Shown: piece after piece, positions 1 to 8,575 of the stretch
How the letters are laid out: every line of letters begins with the position of its first letter
How positions within the stretch are numbered: the stretch's first letter is position 1
DNA from: Sulfuritalea hydrogenivorans sk43H
Lineage (GTDB): Bacteria; Pseudomonadota; Gammaproteobacteria; Burkholderiales; Rhodocyclaceae
Assembly (NCBI RefSeq): GCF_000828635.1
Contig: NZ_AP012547.1
Span: forward strand, 2,170,001-2,234,000
Direction: 5' to 3'
Length of the DNA: 64,000 nucleotides
Translations under genes and position numbers: made by a program
Notes under the pieces: generated by a model
Databases searched by the model: none
What the model was told of the DNA's origin: nothing
Seen by the model: the letters and a program-made list of their open reading frames with translations, nothing else

Positions 1-1481
1 AGGCGATCAACATTCCCTACGCCTACGCCGACCTGCGCTTCAATCCGGCCTTCGACAAGAAAACCGGTTATTTCACGCGCTCGATTCTCTGCGTGCCCAT
101 CGTCAACAAGCACGGCAAGGTGATCGGCGTCACGCAGGTGCTGAACAAGCGCGGCGGCCCCTTCACCGGCGAGGACGAATCACGTTTGCGCGCCTTTACC
201 GCGCAGATTTCGATCGCTCTGGAAAATGCCAAGCTGTTCGCCGACGTGCAGAACATGAAGAACTACAACGAGGCGATGCTGGAGTCGATGTCGAATGCGG
301 TGATCACGCTCGACGAAAGCGAACGCATTGCCACCTGCAACGCTGCCGGCCTGCGCATCCTGCGCGTGCACCCGCCGCAGATTCTGCAAAAGCCCGCCGC
401 CGAATTCTTCGCCGGCAGCAATGTGTGGATAGCCGAAAAGCTGAAGCGCGTAGCCGAAACGCAAGCCACCGAACTGGCGATGGAGGCGGAACTGATCGTC
501 GGTGAAGACAAGCTGTCGGTCAATCTGACTGCCCTGCCTCTGCTGTCAATGGAGAAGAAACGCCTCGGCTCGATGCTTATGCTGGAGGATATCTCCAGCG
601 AGAAACGCATGCGGTCGACCATGTCACGCCTGATGGATCCAGGCATCGCCGACCAGATGCTGGCTGGCGGTGTCGACACCCTGGGCGGCAAGAACGTGCA
701 AGCCACGGTGCTTTTTTCCGATATACGCGGCTTCACCACGATCACCGAACAACTCGGTGCCCAGGGCACCGTGGCACTGCTCAACGAATACTTCACGCTG
801 ATGGTCGACTGCATTCAGCGCGAGGCCGGGTTCCTCGACAAATTCATCGGCGACGCTGTCATGGCCGCCTTCGGCATCCCGGTCGGCCACGATGACGACG
901 CCGACCGCGCGGTGCGCACCGCAATTTCCATGATCCGCGAGTTGTGGACCTGGAACAAGCTGCGCGTGAGCGAAGGCAAGTTGCCGGTCGACATCGGCAT
1001 CGGTCTCAATACCGACAATGTGGTTTCCGGAACCATCGGGTCCAAGAAACGCATGGATTACACCATCATCGGCGACGGCGTGAACCTTGCCGCCCGGCTC
1101 GAGTCGGCCTGCAAGCAGTATGGCAGCCACATTCTCGTCAGCGAGTTCACCTACAAGGCCCTGAAGACAACCTACTTCAGCCGCGAGCTGGACCTGGTGG
1201 TGGTGAAGGGCAAGACCAGGCCGGTGGCGATCTACGAAATCCTCGACTACCACACGGAAGAAAGCTATCCACAGATGATCGATGCCCTGCGCCATTTCAA
1301 GTCCGGGCTGGTGAAGTACCGGCAGCAGAAATGGACTGATGCAATGGGCGAGTTCAACGAGGTCCTGTCCCTCAACGCGAACGACAAGGCGGCAAAACTT
1401 TACATCGAGCGCTGCCAGCACTTCCTCGCCAGCCCGCCCGGCGATGACTGGGACGGCGTCTGGGTGATGGAATCCAAATAG
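1..1481 (+). CDS. GAF-PAS class III adenylate cyclase (5' end missing)
   Basis: The frame is open from the first base, so the N-terminus lies outside the window; a GTG at 93 is internal to the GAF domain. In order: the end of a GAF domain, a linker, a PAS domain and a class III nucleotide cyclase domain. The cyclase shows both metal aspartates (FSDIRGFT and FIGDAVMAAFG), the Lys before the second one (DKFIGD) and an Asp in the MDYTIIGDGVNLAARLE stretch; this Lys/Asp pair is the family's usual signature for ATP rather than GTP, so cAMP production is likely. The roughly 90 C-terminal residues look like a TPR-type tail. A sensor kinase gene starts 147 nt downstream on the same strand. Family call is firm; the sensed signal is unknown. 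Confidence 0.9.
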   Translation, partial: AINIPYAYADLRFNPAFDKKTGYFTRSILCVPIVNKHGKVIGVTQVLNKRGGPFTGEDESRLRAFTAQISIALENAKLFADVQNMKNYNEAMLESMSNAVITLDESERIATCNAAGLRILRVHPPQILQKPAAEFFAGSNVWIAEKLKRVAETQATELAMEAELIVGEDKLSVNLTALPLLSMEKKRLGSMLMLEDISSEKRMRSTMSRLMDPGIADQMLAGGVDTLGGKNVQATVLFSDIRGFTTITEQLGAQGTVALLNEYFTLMVDCIQREAGFLDKFIGDAVMAAFGIPVGHDDDADRAVRTAISMIRELWTWNKLRVSEGKLPVDIGIGLNTDNVVSGTIGSKKRMDYTIIGDGVNLAARLESACKQYGSHILVSEFTYKALKTTYFSRELDLVVVKGKTRPVAIYEILDYHTEESYPQMIDALRHFKSGLVKYRQQKWTDAMGEFNEVLSLNANDKAAKLYIERCQHFLASPPGDDWDGVWVMESK

Positions 1482-1628
1482 CCGACGCGAGCTTGCGCAA
1501 CCGGGCTTTGCCGAAGTGCTCCGGAGGCTGGCTGCATAGTCGGCCGGACCTGCCGCGAATTGATCGCGAAGACGCGCTTATTTTGGCCATAATCACGCCA
1601 TAGCGCCGCCCCTACCGGAGTCGATCAA

Positions 1629-4600
1629 ATGCAAGCTGCTGCAGCCGGACCCATGCCAGAACAGTTCCAGACGATCATCGACTGTTTCCCCGGCGGCGTG
1701 TCCATTTTCAATGCCAAGCTTGAGATGGTGGCATGCAACCGGATGTTCCGCGACCTGCTCGAATTTCCGGACGAGCTGTTTGCGCAGGGGCGCCCTTCCT
1801 TCCACGCCCTGGTGCTGTTCAACGCAAAACGCGGCGAATACGGACCGGGAAACCCCGAAGCGCAGGCGCTCGAAGCCTGCGAACGGGCGCGCAACATGCA
1901 GCCGCACGTCTTCGAACGCACGCGACCCAACGGCAAGACCCTTGAGATTCGCGGAGCCCCCCTTCCTGACGGCGGCTTTGTCACCATCTATACGGACGTC
2001 AGCGACCGCAAGCGCGCCGAAGCAGATGCCATTCATGCCGGAATTGAGCGCGACGTAAGCCGTACCGGATTGGCACAGATCCTCGGCGGCAGCTCGGTGG
2101 CGACCTTTGTCCTTGATCAGGATCACCGCGTGGCGTACTGGAACCGCGCCTGCGAAAACCTGACCGGGGTCAGTGCCGCCTCGGTATTGGGAACCCGCGA
2201 ACAATGGCGCCCGTTCTATTCCAGCGAACGACCGGTCATGGCCGACTTGATTCTCGCCGGCGGAGCCGAGGAAGCGGTCGATCAACACTACCGCACCAAA
2301 TGGCAACATTCCAGGCTCATCGAAGGCGCTTACGAGGCAGAGGACTTCTTCCCGAATTTCGGAGAGGAAGGACGCTGGGTGTTCTTCACCGCGGCACCGC
2401 TGCGCAACGAAGCCGGACACATCATGGGTGCCATCGAAACCCTGCAGGACGTCACGGAGCGACGCCGGGCCGAAGCGGCGCTGAAAGAACGGGCAGAACA
2501 GGAAAACCTGCGTACCACTTCCTACTTCCAGGAAGTCCTGACCAATCTGCCATTTGGCGTTCTGGTGCTCGACACCGATCTCAATACCATCTTCTGGAAT
2601 GACAAGGTCGAGACTCTTTTCAGCTTGCCGAAGGGCTCGATTTCAAAGGGAGGAACGGTCAGGACCAGCATGCGCATACTTGCCGAGAAGGGCTTCTACG
2701 GGCCCGGCGATGCGGAAGAGCAGGTCGATATCCGTTTCAGTGAACTCGCCAAATTCCCCGCGAGCTCGATTGAGCTCAGCCCTCCTCACGGCGGCACCCT
2801 GCTGGTGCGCTCGGCCCCGGTATTGATCAATGGCTCGCCGGCTGGTCTGATCCTGCTCCAGGAAGACATATCCGAACGCAAGCAGGATGAGCAGCGCGCC
2901 CGCGAACGCGACATGGCGAAGTCGCTATCGGTGCTGCGTAATGCCGTAGGCAATATCAGCCAGGGCATCTCGATGTTCGACGTCAACTTCGATCTTGTCG
3001 TCTGCAACCGCAGATTCCTCGAACTGCTCGACTTTCCGGACTATCTCGGTACTCCGGGAACGCCATTCGAAGCCTACATACGCTACAACGCAGAGCGTGG
3101 AGAATATGGTCCCGGCGATGTCGACCAGCAGGTGCAAACGCGGGTCGCCCAGGCCCTGCGCTGCGAACCCCATGTTTACGAGCGTGAGCGTCCGGACGGC
3201 CTGGTCATCGAGGTGGTCGGCAAACCCTTGCCGGAAGGCGGGTTCATCAGCACCTACACGGACATCACCGAACGCAAGCAAAACGAGATGGCGCTGCGGG
3301 AACTTGCCGCCACGCTGGAGCTCAAGGTGGAGGATCGCACCGAAGCGCTGCGAAAGACCCTGACGGAACTGGGGACGGCGCAAACGCGCCTGGCGCAAAT
3401 CATCGATGGCAGCCCGATCGCGGCTTTTGTGCTTGATCGCGACCACCGGGTGACGCACTGGAACAGCGCATGTGAAAAGCTGACAGGCGTGGCGGCAAAT
3501 TCCATCCTGGGGACCAGCAACCAGTGGCGCGCCTTCTACACCAGCGAACGCCCGATGATGGCCGACCTGATCGTCGCCGGAGACTCGGAGCATGAAGTCC
3601 AGCGCCACTATTCGAAGTGGCGGCGTTCGGAGATCATTGATGGCGCATTGGAGGCCGAAGACTTCTTTCCCAATTTCGGCAAGGCAGGATGCTGGTTGTA
3701 CTTTACGGCAGCGCCGTTGCGCAATCCGGCAGGGCGCGTGATCGGCGCGATTGAAACCCTTCGCGATATCACTGAACAGCGCCGTGCCGAAGCCGGCTTG
3801 CAGGAGCGGGCCGAAGCCTTGCAGCAAGCCCTGACGGAACTGGGCGTGGTGATCCAGAACCTCGAGCAGACGCAGGATGAACTGGTACGCAGCGAAAAGC
3901 TGGCCGGCCTGGGCTCAATGGTCGCCGGAATAGCCCATGAATTGAATACGCCGATAGGCAACAGCCTGATGGTGGCAACTCACCTTGTCGCGACCAGCAA
4001 GAAAATGGGAGAGGCCCTGAAAACAGGATTGAAACGTTCAGCGCTCGATGAGTTCCTGGCCAACACCGATTCGGCCGGCGATGTGCTGGTGCGCAATCTG
4101 AACAAGGCTGCCGAACTGGTATCCAGCTTCAAGCAAGTTGCCGTTGATCAGACGAGTTCGCAAAGGCGAAGTTTCAACCTTGCGGAAATGGTTGCCGAAG
4201 TGGTAACAACGCTGAGGCCGACGATTCGCAAGACGCCTTATTTGATCGAACAGTCGATACCTGATGACATAGTGATGGAGAGCTTTCCCGGGCCACTGGG
4301 ACAGGTGGTGACCAACCTGATCAACAACAGCATCATTCACGGCTTTGACGGCCGCGAGGCTGGCCGGATTCGCATCGATGCCGAAAAATGCGAGGGCAAT
4401 GCAAGCGTCCTGCTGAAAGTCTGCGATGATGGCAAGGGCATACCGCCGGACGTCCTGCCACGCATCTTCGACCCGTTTTTCACCACGAGACTGGGCCAGG
4501 GCGGAAGCGGCCTCGGCTTGAACATAGTGCATAACATGGTATTCAGCATCCTTGGCGGCCGCATTGGTGTCGAGAGCCGTCCCGGACAGGGAACCTGCTT

Positions 4601-4733
4601 CACGCTTACACTGGCCATGGTCGCCCCGGAGCAGGCCCAGTCAAACCAGCCGCTGCATGGATTTGGCAACCGCCGGACGGGCGGGCGCAGGCCAGAGGAT
4701 TTCCGCGACCTGCCACACGACGAAAACCGCTGA
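1629..4733 (+). CDS. Multi-PAS sensor histidine kinase
   Basis: 1034-residue soluble hybrid-less histidine kinase without obvious membrane segments. It has five PAS-type modules: PAS-7-like units at about 10-130, 300-425 and 435-560 (each with a (K/R)G-(E/F)-YGPG signature) and classical PAS units at about 150-282 and 585-725. Coiled coils follow, then HisKA with the phospho-acceptor in VAGIAHELNTPIGN (His770) and a HATPase_c domain with the N-box (NLINNS), CDDGKGIP, FDPFFTT and GGSGLGL motifs, all intact. The two classical PAS units are near-duplicates of each other. The gene ends 2 nt from the convergent response-regulator gene, which is its likely partner. Confidence 0.93.
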   Translation: MQAAAAGPMPEQFQTIIDCFPGGVSIFNAKLEMVACNRMFRDLLEFPDELFAQGRPSFHALVLFNAKRGEYGPGNPEAQALEACERARNMQPHVFERTRPNGKTLEIRGAPLPDGGFVTIYTDVSDRKRAEADAIHAGIERDVSRTGLAQILGGSSVATFVLDQDHRVAYWNRACENLTGVSAASVLGTREQWRPFYSSERPVMADLILAGGAEEAVDQHYRTKWQHSRLIEGAYEAEDFFPNFGEEGRWVFFTAAPLRNEAGHIMGAIETLQDVTERRRAEAALKERAEQENLRTTSYFQEVLTNLPFGVLVLDTDLNTIFWNDKVETLFSLPKGSISKGGTVRTSMRILAEKGFYGPGDAEEQVDIRFSELAKFPASSIELSPPHGGTLLVRSAPVLINGSPAGLILLQEDISERKQDEQRARERDMAKSLSVLRNAVGNISQGISMFDVNFDLVVCNRRFLELLDFPDYLGTPGTPFEAYIRYNAERGEYGPGDVDQQVQTRVAQALRCEPHVYERERPDGLVIEVVGKPLPEGGFISTYTDITERKQNEMALRELAATLELKVEDRTEALRKTLTELGTAQTRLAQIIDGSPIAAFVLDRDHRVTHWNSACEKLTGVAANSILGTSNQWRAFYTSERPMMADLIVAGDSEHEVQRHYSKWRRSEIIDGALEAEDFFPNFGKAGCWLYFTAAPLRNPAGRVIGAIETLRDITEQRRAEAGLQERAEALQQALTELGVVIQNLEQTQDELVRSEKLAGLGSMVAGIAHELNTPIGNSLMVATHLVATSKKMGEALKTGLKRSALDEFLANTDSAGDVLVRNLNKAAELVSSFKQVAVDQTSSQRRSFNLAEMVAEVVTTLRPTIRKTPYLIEQSIPDDIVMESFPGPLGQVVTNLINNSIIHGFDGREAGRIRIDAEKCEGNASVLLKVCDDGKGIPPDVLPRIFDPFFTTRLGQGGSGLGLNIVHNMVFSILGGRIGVESRPGQGTCFTLTLAMVAPEQAQSNQPLHGFGNRRTGGRRPEDFRDLPHDENR

Positions 4734-4735
4734 AT

Positions 4736-6304
4736 TCAGGAGCCTTTGCGAAACGCCTCAACCGCAGCGACAAACGCTTCGACCATCCGCGGATCGAGTT
4801 TTTTGCCCGAGTCCTGCCTGATCATTTCGAGCGCCTGTTCATGACTGAAAGCAGCACGCCACGGACGCGCGGTCGTGATCGCCATGTAGCGGTCGGCAAC
4901 CGCAACGATCCGTCCCGACAAGGGAATATGCTCGCCTGCCAGTTGCTGCGGATAACCCGATCCGTCGAAGTTTTCATGATGGGTCAATATGACTTCGCGG
5001 GCTAGGCTGACCACGCGTCCTCCTTTCACTTCTGAAAGGACCTCCTGCAGCATTGATGCACCAAGTTCCGGGTGCTTGCGGACCATCGCCATATCCTCCG
5101 GAGACAGGGCCGAGGCCTGGTCGAGAATATTCGATGAAATACCCTGATTGCCGATGTCGGCGAGCATTGCGGCACGCTCCAGGATTTCCGGAAGGCGCCG
5201 CTCGATTGCCAGGCCCGGGGCACTTTCCTTCAGTTGCAACGCGATAGCCCGGCTGAGCCGGCCGCGCTTGGCAGCATGGGAAAGCGGCAGGTAGCACGCA
5301 TGCGCCGTCAGCTTTGCCAGCAAGCCGATCTCGACACTCTGATCCAGCTTCGATTGCTCGACAGCCTCGAAGTTGTCGTAGGCGAGGACGATTTTCATGC
5401 AAAAAATATCGATCAATGCCAGTTCTGTTTCGCTGATCTTCTTGGCACCGCCAACATAAACGACCACGTCGCTAAAGTTGGGCATGGGAACCAGGTAGAT
5501 CGATCGCTTGTCGTCGATGTAAGTGGCGCCGCTGGAAAAAACCTGCGCTATGCACGCGATGCCCTTCTCATCAAGCACATCCTCTACCGGCGCCCCGATG
5601 AAGGAATCGAAACCGCCGCACGCGGCCATGATCATGTCCGGGTTGCCGGCGTCTCCGCGCCGAACCAGGATCAGGTCGTTCTCCCCGATATCCAGCAACG
5701 ACCCCAGCTGCATCAGCAGACCGGAGACAAACAGGTTCCGCGAACGGAAATCCATGTTGCTTGCGGCATCGAGCACCTTGACCAGGCCACGGCGACTGGA
5801 CTCGATGGTCTGCAAATCCTGAAACGAACGCAAGGCCGAAACAAGCGAGGTGAACAGCTTTTTCGCCGTCATTTCGGACTTCGATTTGTAATCGTTGATG
5901 TGATAGTTCAACACCACATACTCTTCCGGCGCATGGCCGGGCTGTCCTGTGCGCAGGATGATGCGCACCATCTGGTTGCCGATCTCTTCACGAATGCGCT
6001 GGACTGCCTTGAGTCCGGAATCCTCCGATTCCATCACCACATCGAGAAACACGACAGCGGTGTCGGGGTTCTGTCGCAGAAGCTCGCAGGTCTCATTGCC
6101 ATCGTACGCGTCGAGAAATTCGATGCCACGATTGCAGAAGGAAAAATCCCTCAGAACCAGTTTTGTCGCCACATGAACATCGGGCTCGTCGTCGGCGATG
6201 AGTACCTTCCACGCGGCCTTTTCCTCGCCAGCCCCGACCTCGGCTTCTTCGGCAAAGAGGAAATCATCGGCTTGATCGCCTGACTCACGGGATTTGTCGT
6301 TCAT
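4736..6304 (-). CDS. Response regulator, REC-DUF3369-HD-GYP (degenerate HD)
   Basis: 522 residues. An N-terminal receiver domain (about 33-160) carries the acidic cluster D38-D39-E40 and phospho-acceptor Asp88 (VVFLDVVMES). A DUF3369 region (about 165-330) follows, then an HD-GYP-like domain. The GYP half is intact (HHENFDGSGYP, 442-452), but the HD motif reads LADIGN: the metal-binding His is Ala382, and the upstream conserved His of the family is also not evident. Canonical HD-GYP proteins hydrolyse c-di-GMP; here catalysis may be lost or altered, leaving a binding or output role. The start ATG has GGGAG 5-6 nt upstream. Probably controlled by the convergent kinase. Confidence 0.9.
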   Translation of the reverse strand: MNDKSRESGDQADDFLFAEEAEVGAGEEKAAWKVLIADDEPDVHVATKLVLRDFSFCNRGIEFLDAYDGNETCELLRQNPDTAVVFLDVVMESEDSGLKAVQRIREEIGNQMVRIILRTGQPGHAPEEYVVLNYHINDYKSKSEMTAKKLFTSLVSALRSFQDLQTIESSRRGLVKVLDAASNMDFRSRNLFVSGLLMQLGSLLDIGENDLILVRRGDAGNPDMIMAACGGFDSFIGAPVEDVLDEKGIACIAQVFSSGATYIDDKRSIYLVPMPNFSDVVVYVGGAKKISETELALIDIFCMKIVLAYDNFEAVEQSKLDQSVEIGLLAKLTAHACYLPLSHAAKRGRLSRAIALQLKESAPGLAIERRLPEILERAAMLADIGNQGISSNILDQASALSPEDMAMVRKHPELGASMLQEVLSEVKGGRVVSLAREVILTHHENFDGSGYPQQLAGEHIPLSGRIVAVADRYMAITTARPWRAAFSHEQALEMIRQDSGKKLDPRMVEAFVAAVEAFRKGS

Positions 6305-6468
6305 ATAGCTCCCTCAACTCCAGTTACGTCGATCCCGGGCCCTTGTCTGCAAAACCCCATGCCCTGCATCGTCGTCGCATGACTTCATCAGACCGTTTAT
6401 GATCATCGTAGCGCGTTCCGCGATATCAAGAATCAAAGCTCCCGGTCAATATGCACTGCGAGAATACA

Positions 6469-6483
6469 GGAGAACCCTTCTCC
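6469..6483. promoter_or_regulatory. Inverted repeat upstream of the HD-GYP regulator gene
   Basis: GGAGAA and TTCTCC arms separated by 3 nt, about 165 nt upstream of the regulator start codon. On the minus strand it sits directly before TATTCT, a possible -10, with TGGACT as a weak -35 at a long 19-nt spacing. It could be an operator; nothing else supports a specific regulator. Confidence 0.25.
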
Positions 6484-6572
6484 GTAGTCCACGCCCGTTC
6501 GCGCAAATATATAGCTAAGGTAATAGCAGTGCCGAGGCCGCAGTTTATCAGTGACCGCCTAAGCAACCAAGC

Positions 6573-6596
6573 ATGAGAGCCCACATGAGAGCCCAC
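6573..6596. repeat. Perfect 12-bp tandem duplication
   Basis: ATGAGAGCCCAC occurs twice head-to-tail with no mismatch. Only two units, in non-coding DNA; probably a replication slippage product. Confidence 0.7.
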
Positions 6597-6657
6597 GCAA
6601 CAATCCGCGACTCACTTCCTCATTTTTGGCAGCCCTCCCCCGACGGGAAAGGAGGTG

Positions 6658-7119
6658 TTACTTGATGCGAGTCAGGAAAGGCCTTCCAGATGGCCGCGGC
6701 TCGGAAGGAGCTTCCGCCCCGGAGAACTCTTCGACAGAACTTGCACCAACCGAGGCACTTCCCTGGCCGCCTTTCAACTTCTCATCGGCAGGGGGCGCAT
6801 CTACCGCGGGCGTTTCGGTAACCTCGAAGGCCATACCCTCGCCGTTCTCGCGCGCATAGATCGCTGCGACACGCTCGACGGGCACAACGACCGGGAACGA
6901 GCGTCCGCCAAAACGTGCCTGAAAACTGATCTCCTCGTTCCCCATCAGCAACTGATGGGTCGCCTCCAGGCCGACATTGAGAACGATCTGGTCATCCTTG
7001 ACGAATTCGCGCGGAACGCGAGTTGTCGCATCCACTGAAACTGTCAGATAGGGTGTAAGGCCCTGATCCGCGCACCATTCATGAATGGCGCGGATCAGAT
7101 AGGGCTTGGTTGACTGCAT
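6658..7119 (-). CDS. sspB: ClpXP specificity-enhancing factor SspB
   Basis: About 153 residues from ATG 7119 (start sequence MQSTKPYLIRAIHEW, as in the family); an in-frame start 24 nt upstream would add eight residues without family support. The N-terminal ~110 residues are the SspB fold that binds the ssrA tag of stalled-ribosome products. The C-terminus is a long Ala/Gly/Pro/Glu-rich flexible tail ending in RPFLTRIK, which resembles the XB motif that docks SspB on the ClpX zinc domain. It lies immediately downstream of sspA, the usual sspA-sspB pair. Confidence 0.93.
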   Translation of the reverse strand: MQSTKPYLIRAIHEWCADQGLTPYLTVSVDATTRVPREFVKDDQIVLNVGLEATHQLLMGNEEISFQARFGGRSFPVVVPVERVAAIYARENGEGMAFEVTETPAVDAPPADEKLKGGQGSASVGASSVEEFSGAEAPSEPRPSGRPFLTRIK

Positions 7120-7167
7120 TGAGCTTGCGCCGAGATGAATCAAATTACAGACGCGGACGATACGCCG

Positions 7168-7764
7168 TTAACGGCGCATCATCTTTTCCGTCGGCGTCAG
7201 TGCATCGATGAAACCCTGACGCGAGAAGATGCGTTCGGCAAACTTCATCAACGGCGCCGCGGTCTTCGGCAGTTCGATACCGTAATGGTCGAGGCGCCAA
7301 AGCAGCGGCGCAATCGCCACGTCAAGCATGGAAAAGTCGTCGCCCAGCAGGAACTTCTGCTTGTTGAACATCGGCGCCAGTTCGACCAGACGGTCGCGAA
7401 TGTGGCCCCGCGACTTGTCCGCCGACTTGAGGTTCTTTTCGAGCGCATCGATGTAGCTGAACAGCTCGTGCTCCATCGTGAACAACAACTGGCGCGCCTT
7501 GGCCCGTGTTTGCGGATCGGGCGGCATCAGTTGCGGATGCGGGAATCGCTCGTCGATGTACTCGTTGATGATGTTCGACTCATAGAGCACCAGATCGCGA
7601 TCGACCAGCACCGGAACCCGGTTGTATGGATTGATGACCGCGATATCTTCAGGTTTGTTGAAGAGATCGACGTCGATCACCTGAAAGTCCATCTGCTTCT
7701 CGTACAGGACGATGCGACAGCGATGGCTGAACGGACAGGTCGTGCCAGAGTACAGATTCATCAT
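7168..7764 (-). CDS. sspA: Stringent starvation protein A (GST-fold)
   Basis: About 198 residues from the ATG at 7764; a second ATG follows directly at 7761. The frame stays open upstream to 7851, but that extension has no family counterpart. An N-terminal thioredoxin-like domain (MNLYSGTTCPFSHRCRIVL) is followed by an all-alpha GST C-terminal domain with LLGDDFSMLDVAIAPLLWRL. SspA in E. coli binds RNA polymerase and affects acid tolerance; it is not a typical glutathione transferase. It lies about 100 nt downstream of petC, consistent with read-through from the bc1 operon. Confidence 0.92.
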   Translation of the reverse strand: MMNLYSGTTCPFSHRCRIVLYEKQMDFQVIDVDLFNKPEDIAVINPYNRVPVLVDRDLVLYESNIINEYIDERFPHPQLMPPDPQTRAKARQLLFTMEHELFSYIDALEKNLKSADKSRGHIRDRLVELAPMFNKQKFLLGDDFSMLDVAIAPLLWRLDHYGIELPKTAAPLMKFAERIFSRQGFIDALTPTEKMMRR

Positions 7765-7864
7765 GGCGCTGGTGCCCCAGGAATAATCCGCATCACGCAC
7801 CACTTTGCGCACAGGCGGCGCGTTCATTTCTCGATGCCCCATAATTTGCATTCACGTATCAGTA

Positions 7865-8575
7865 TTAATGGACGTCTTTCCAGTACTCGCGTTTCAGCGC
7901 GTATGCAAAGACAAAGATTACTGCCAGGAAAATCAGAACGATGACGCCAAGCTGCTTGCGGAATTCGGCCATCGGCTCGCCCATGTACTTGAGGAAGGCC
8001 ACCAAGTCACCGACCGCCGCATCGAACTCCTGCGGCTTGAGCTTGCCCGGCTTGACCAGCTTCAGTTTATGGTCCGCCCCCATAACCTGGTCACCTTGCA
8101 GCTCCCAGAGTACGTGCGGCATGCCGACGTTTTCGAACACGACATTGTTCCAGCCGGTCGGCCGGTTCTCGTCGCGATAGAAAGTGCGCAGATAGGTATA
8201 AAGCCAGTCGGCACCGCTGCCGAACTCCGAAGCACGCGCCCGCGCGATCACCGTGAGATCCGGCGGCGCGGCGCCGAACCAGACCTTGGCTTCGGCGCGC
8301 TGCATGGCGATCTTCATGGGCTCACCGACCTTCTCGGCGGTAAATAGCAGATTGTCCTTGATTTGCGCGTCGCTGAGACCGATGTCCTTCAGGCGGTTGT
8401 AGCGCATGTAGGACGCCGAATGGCAGTTCAGGCAGTAATTGACGAAAATCTTGGCGCCGTTTTGCAGCGCAGCCATGTCGCTGGCCTTATCCGGGGCGGA
8501 GTCAAGATGCAGCTGCGCGCCCGCGGCAAGCGCCAGCATCGGCGAAAACAGGATTGCGATCAGGAGTTTCTTCAT
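7865..8575 (-). CDS. petC: Ubiquinol-cytochrome c reductase, cytochrome c1
   Basis: 236 residues. Start ATG 8575 overlaps the cytochrome b stop by 4 nt (ATGA), so the longer upstream reading is rejected. It has a Sec signal peptide (MKKLLIAILFSPMLALAAGA), a heme c motif CLNCH, a Met ligand candidate in KYMGEP, and one C-terminal membrane anchor (about 208-226) before KREYWKDVH. It accepts electrons from the Rieske centre and passes them to soluble cytochrome c in the periplasm. It is the last gene of petABC. Confidence 0.97.
   Translation of the reverse strand: MKKLLIAILFSPMLALAAGAQLHLDSAPDKASDMAALQNGAKIFVNYCLNCHSASYMRYNRLKDIGLSDAQIKDNLLFTAEKVGEPMKIAMQRAEAKVWFGAAPPDLTVIARARASEFGSGADWLYTYLRTFYRDENRPTGWNNVVFENVGMPHVLWELQGDQVMGADHKLKLVKPGKLKPQEFDAAVGDLVAFLKYMGEPMAEFRKQLGVIVLIFLAVIFVFAYALKREYWKDVH

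Larger units (their letters stand above)
6305..6657. other. Intergenic region between sspB 3' end and the HD-GYP regulator gene
   Basis: About 350 bases with no convincing gene. It must contain the promoter of the minus-strand regulator gene. Visible elements are an inverted repeat at 6469-6483 and a perfect 12-bp tandem duplication at 6573-6596. The region is clearly more AT-rich than its surroundings. No tRNA or clear Rho-independent terminator is visible. Confidence 0.6.

Noticed and set aside
6658-7143. Start of sspB at 7143
   Set aside because: Adds eight residues with no family match and no better RBS than ATG 7119.
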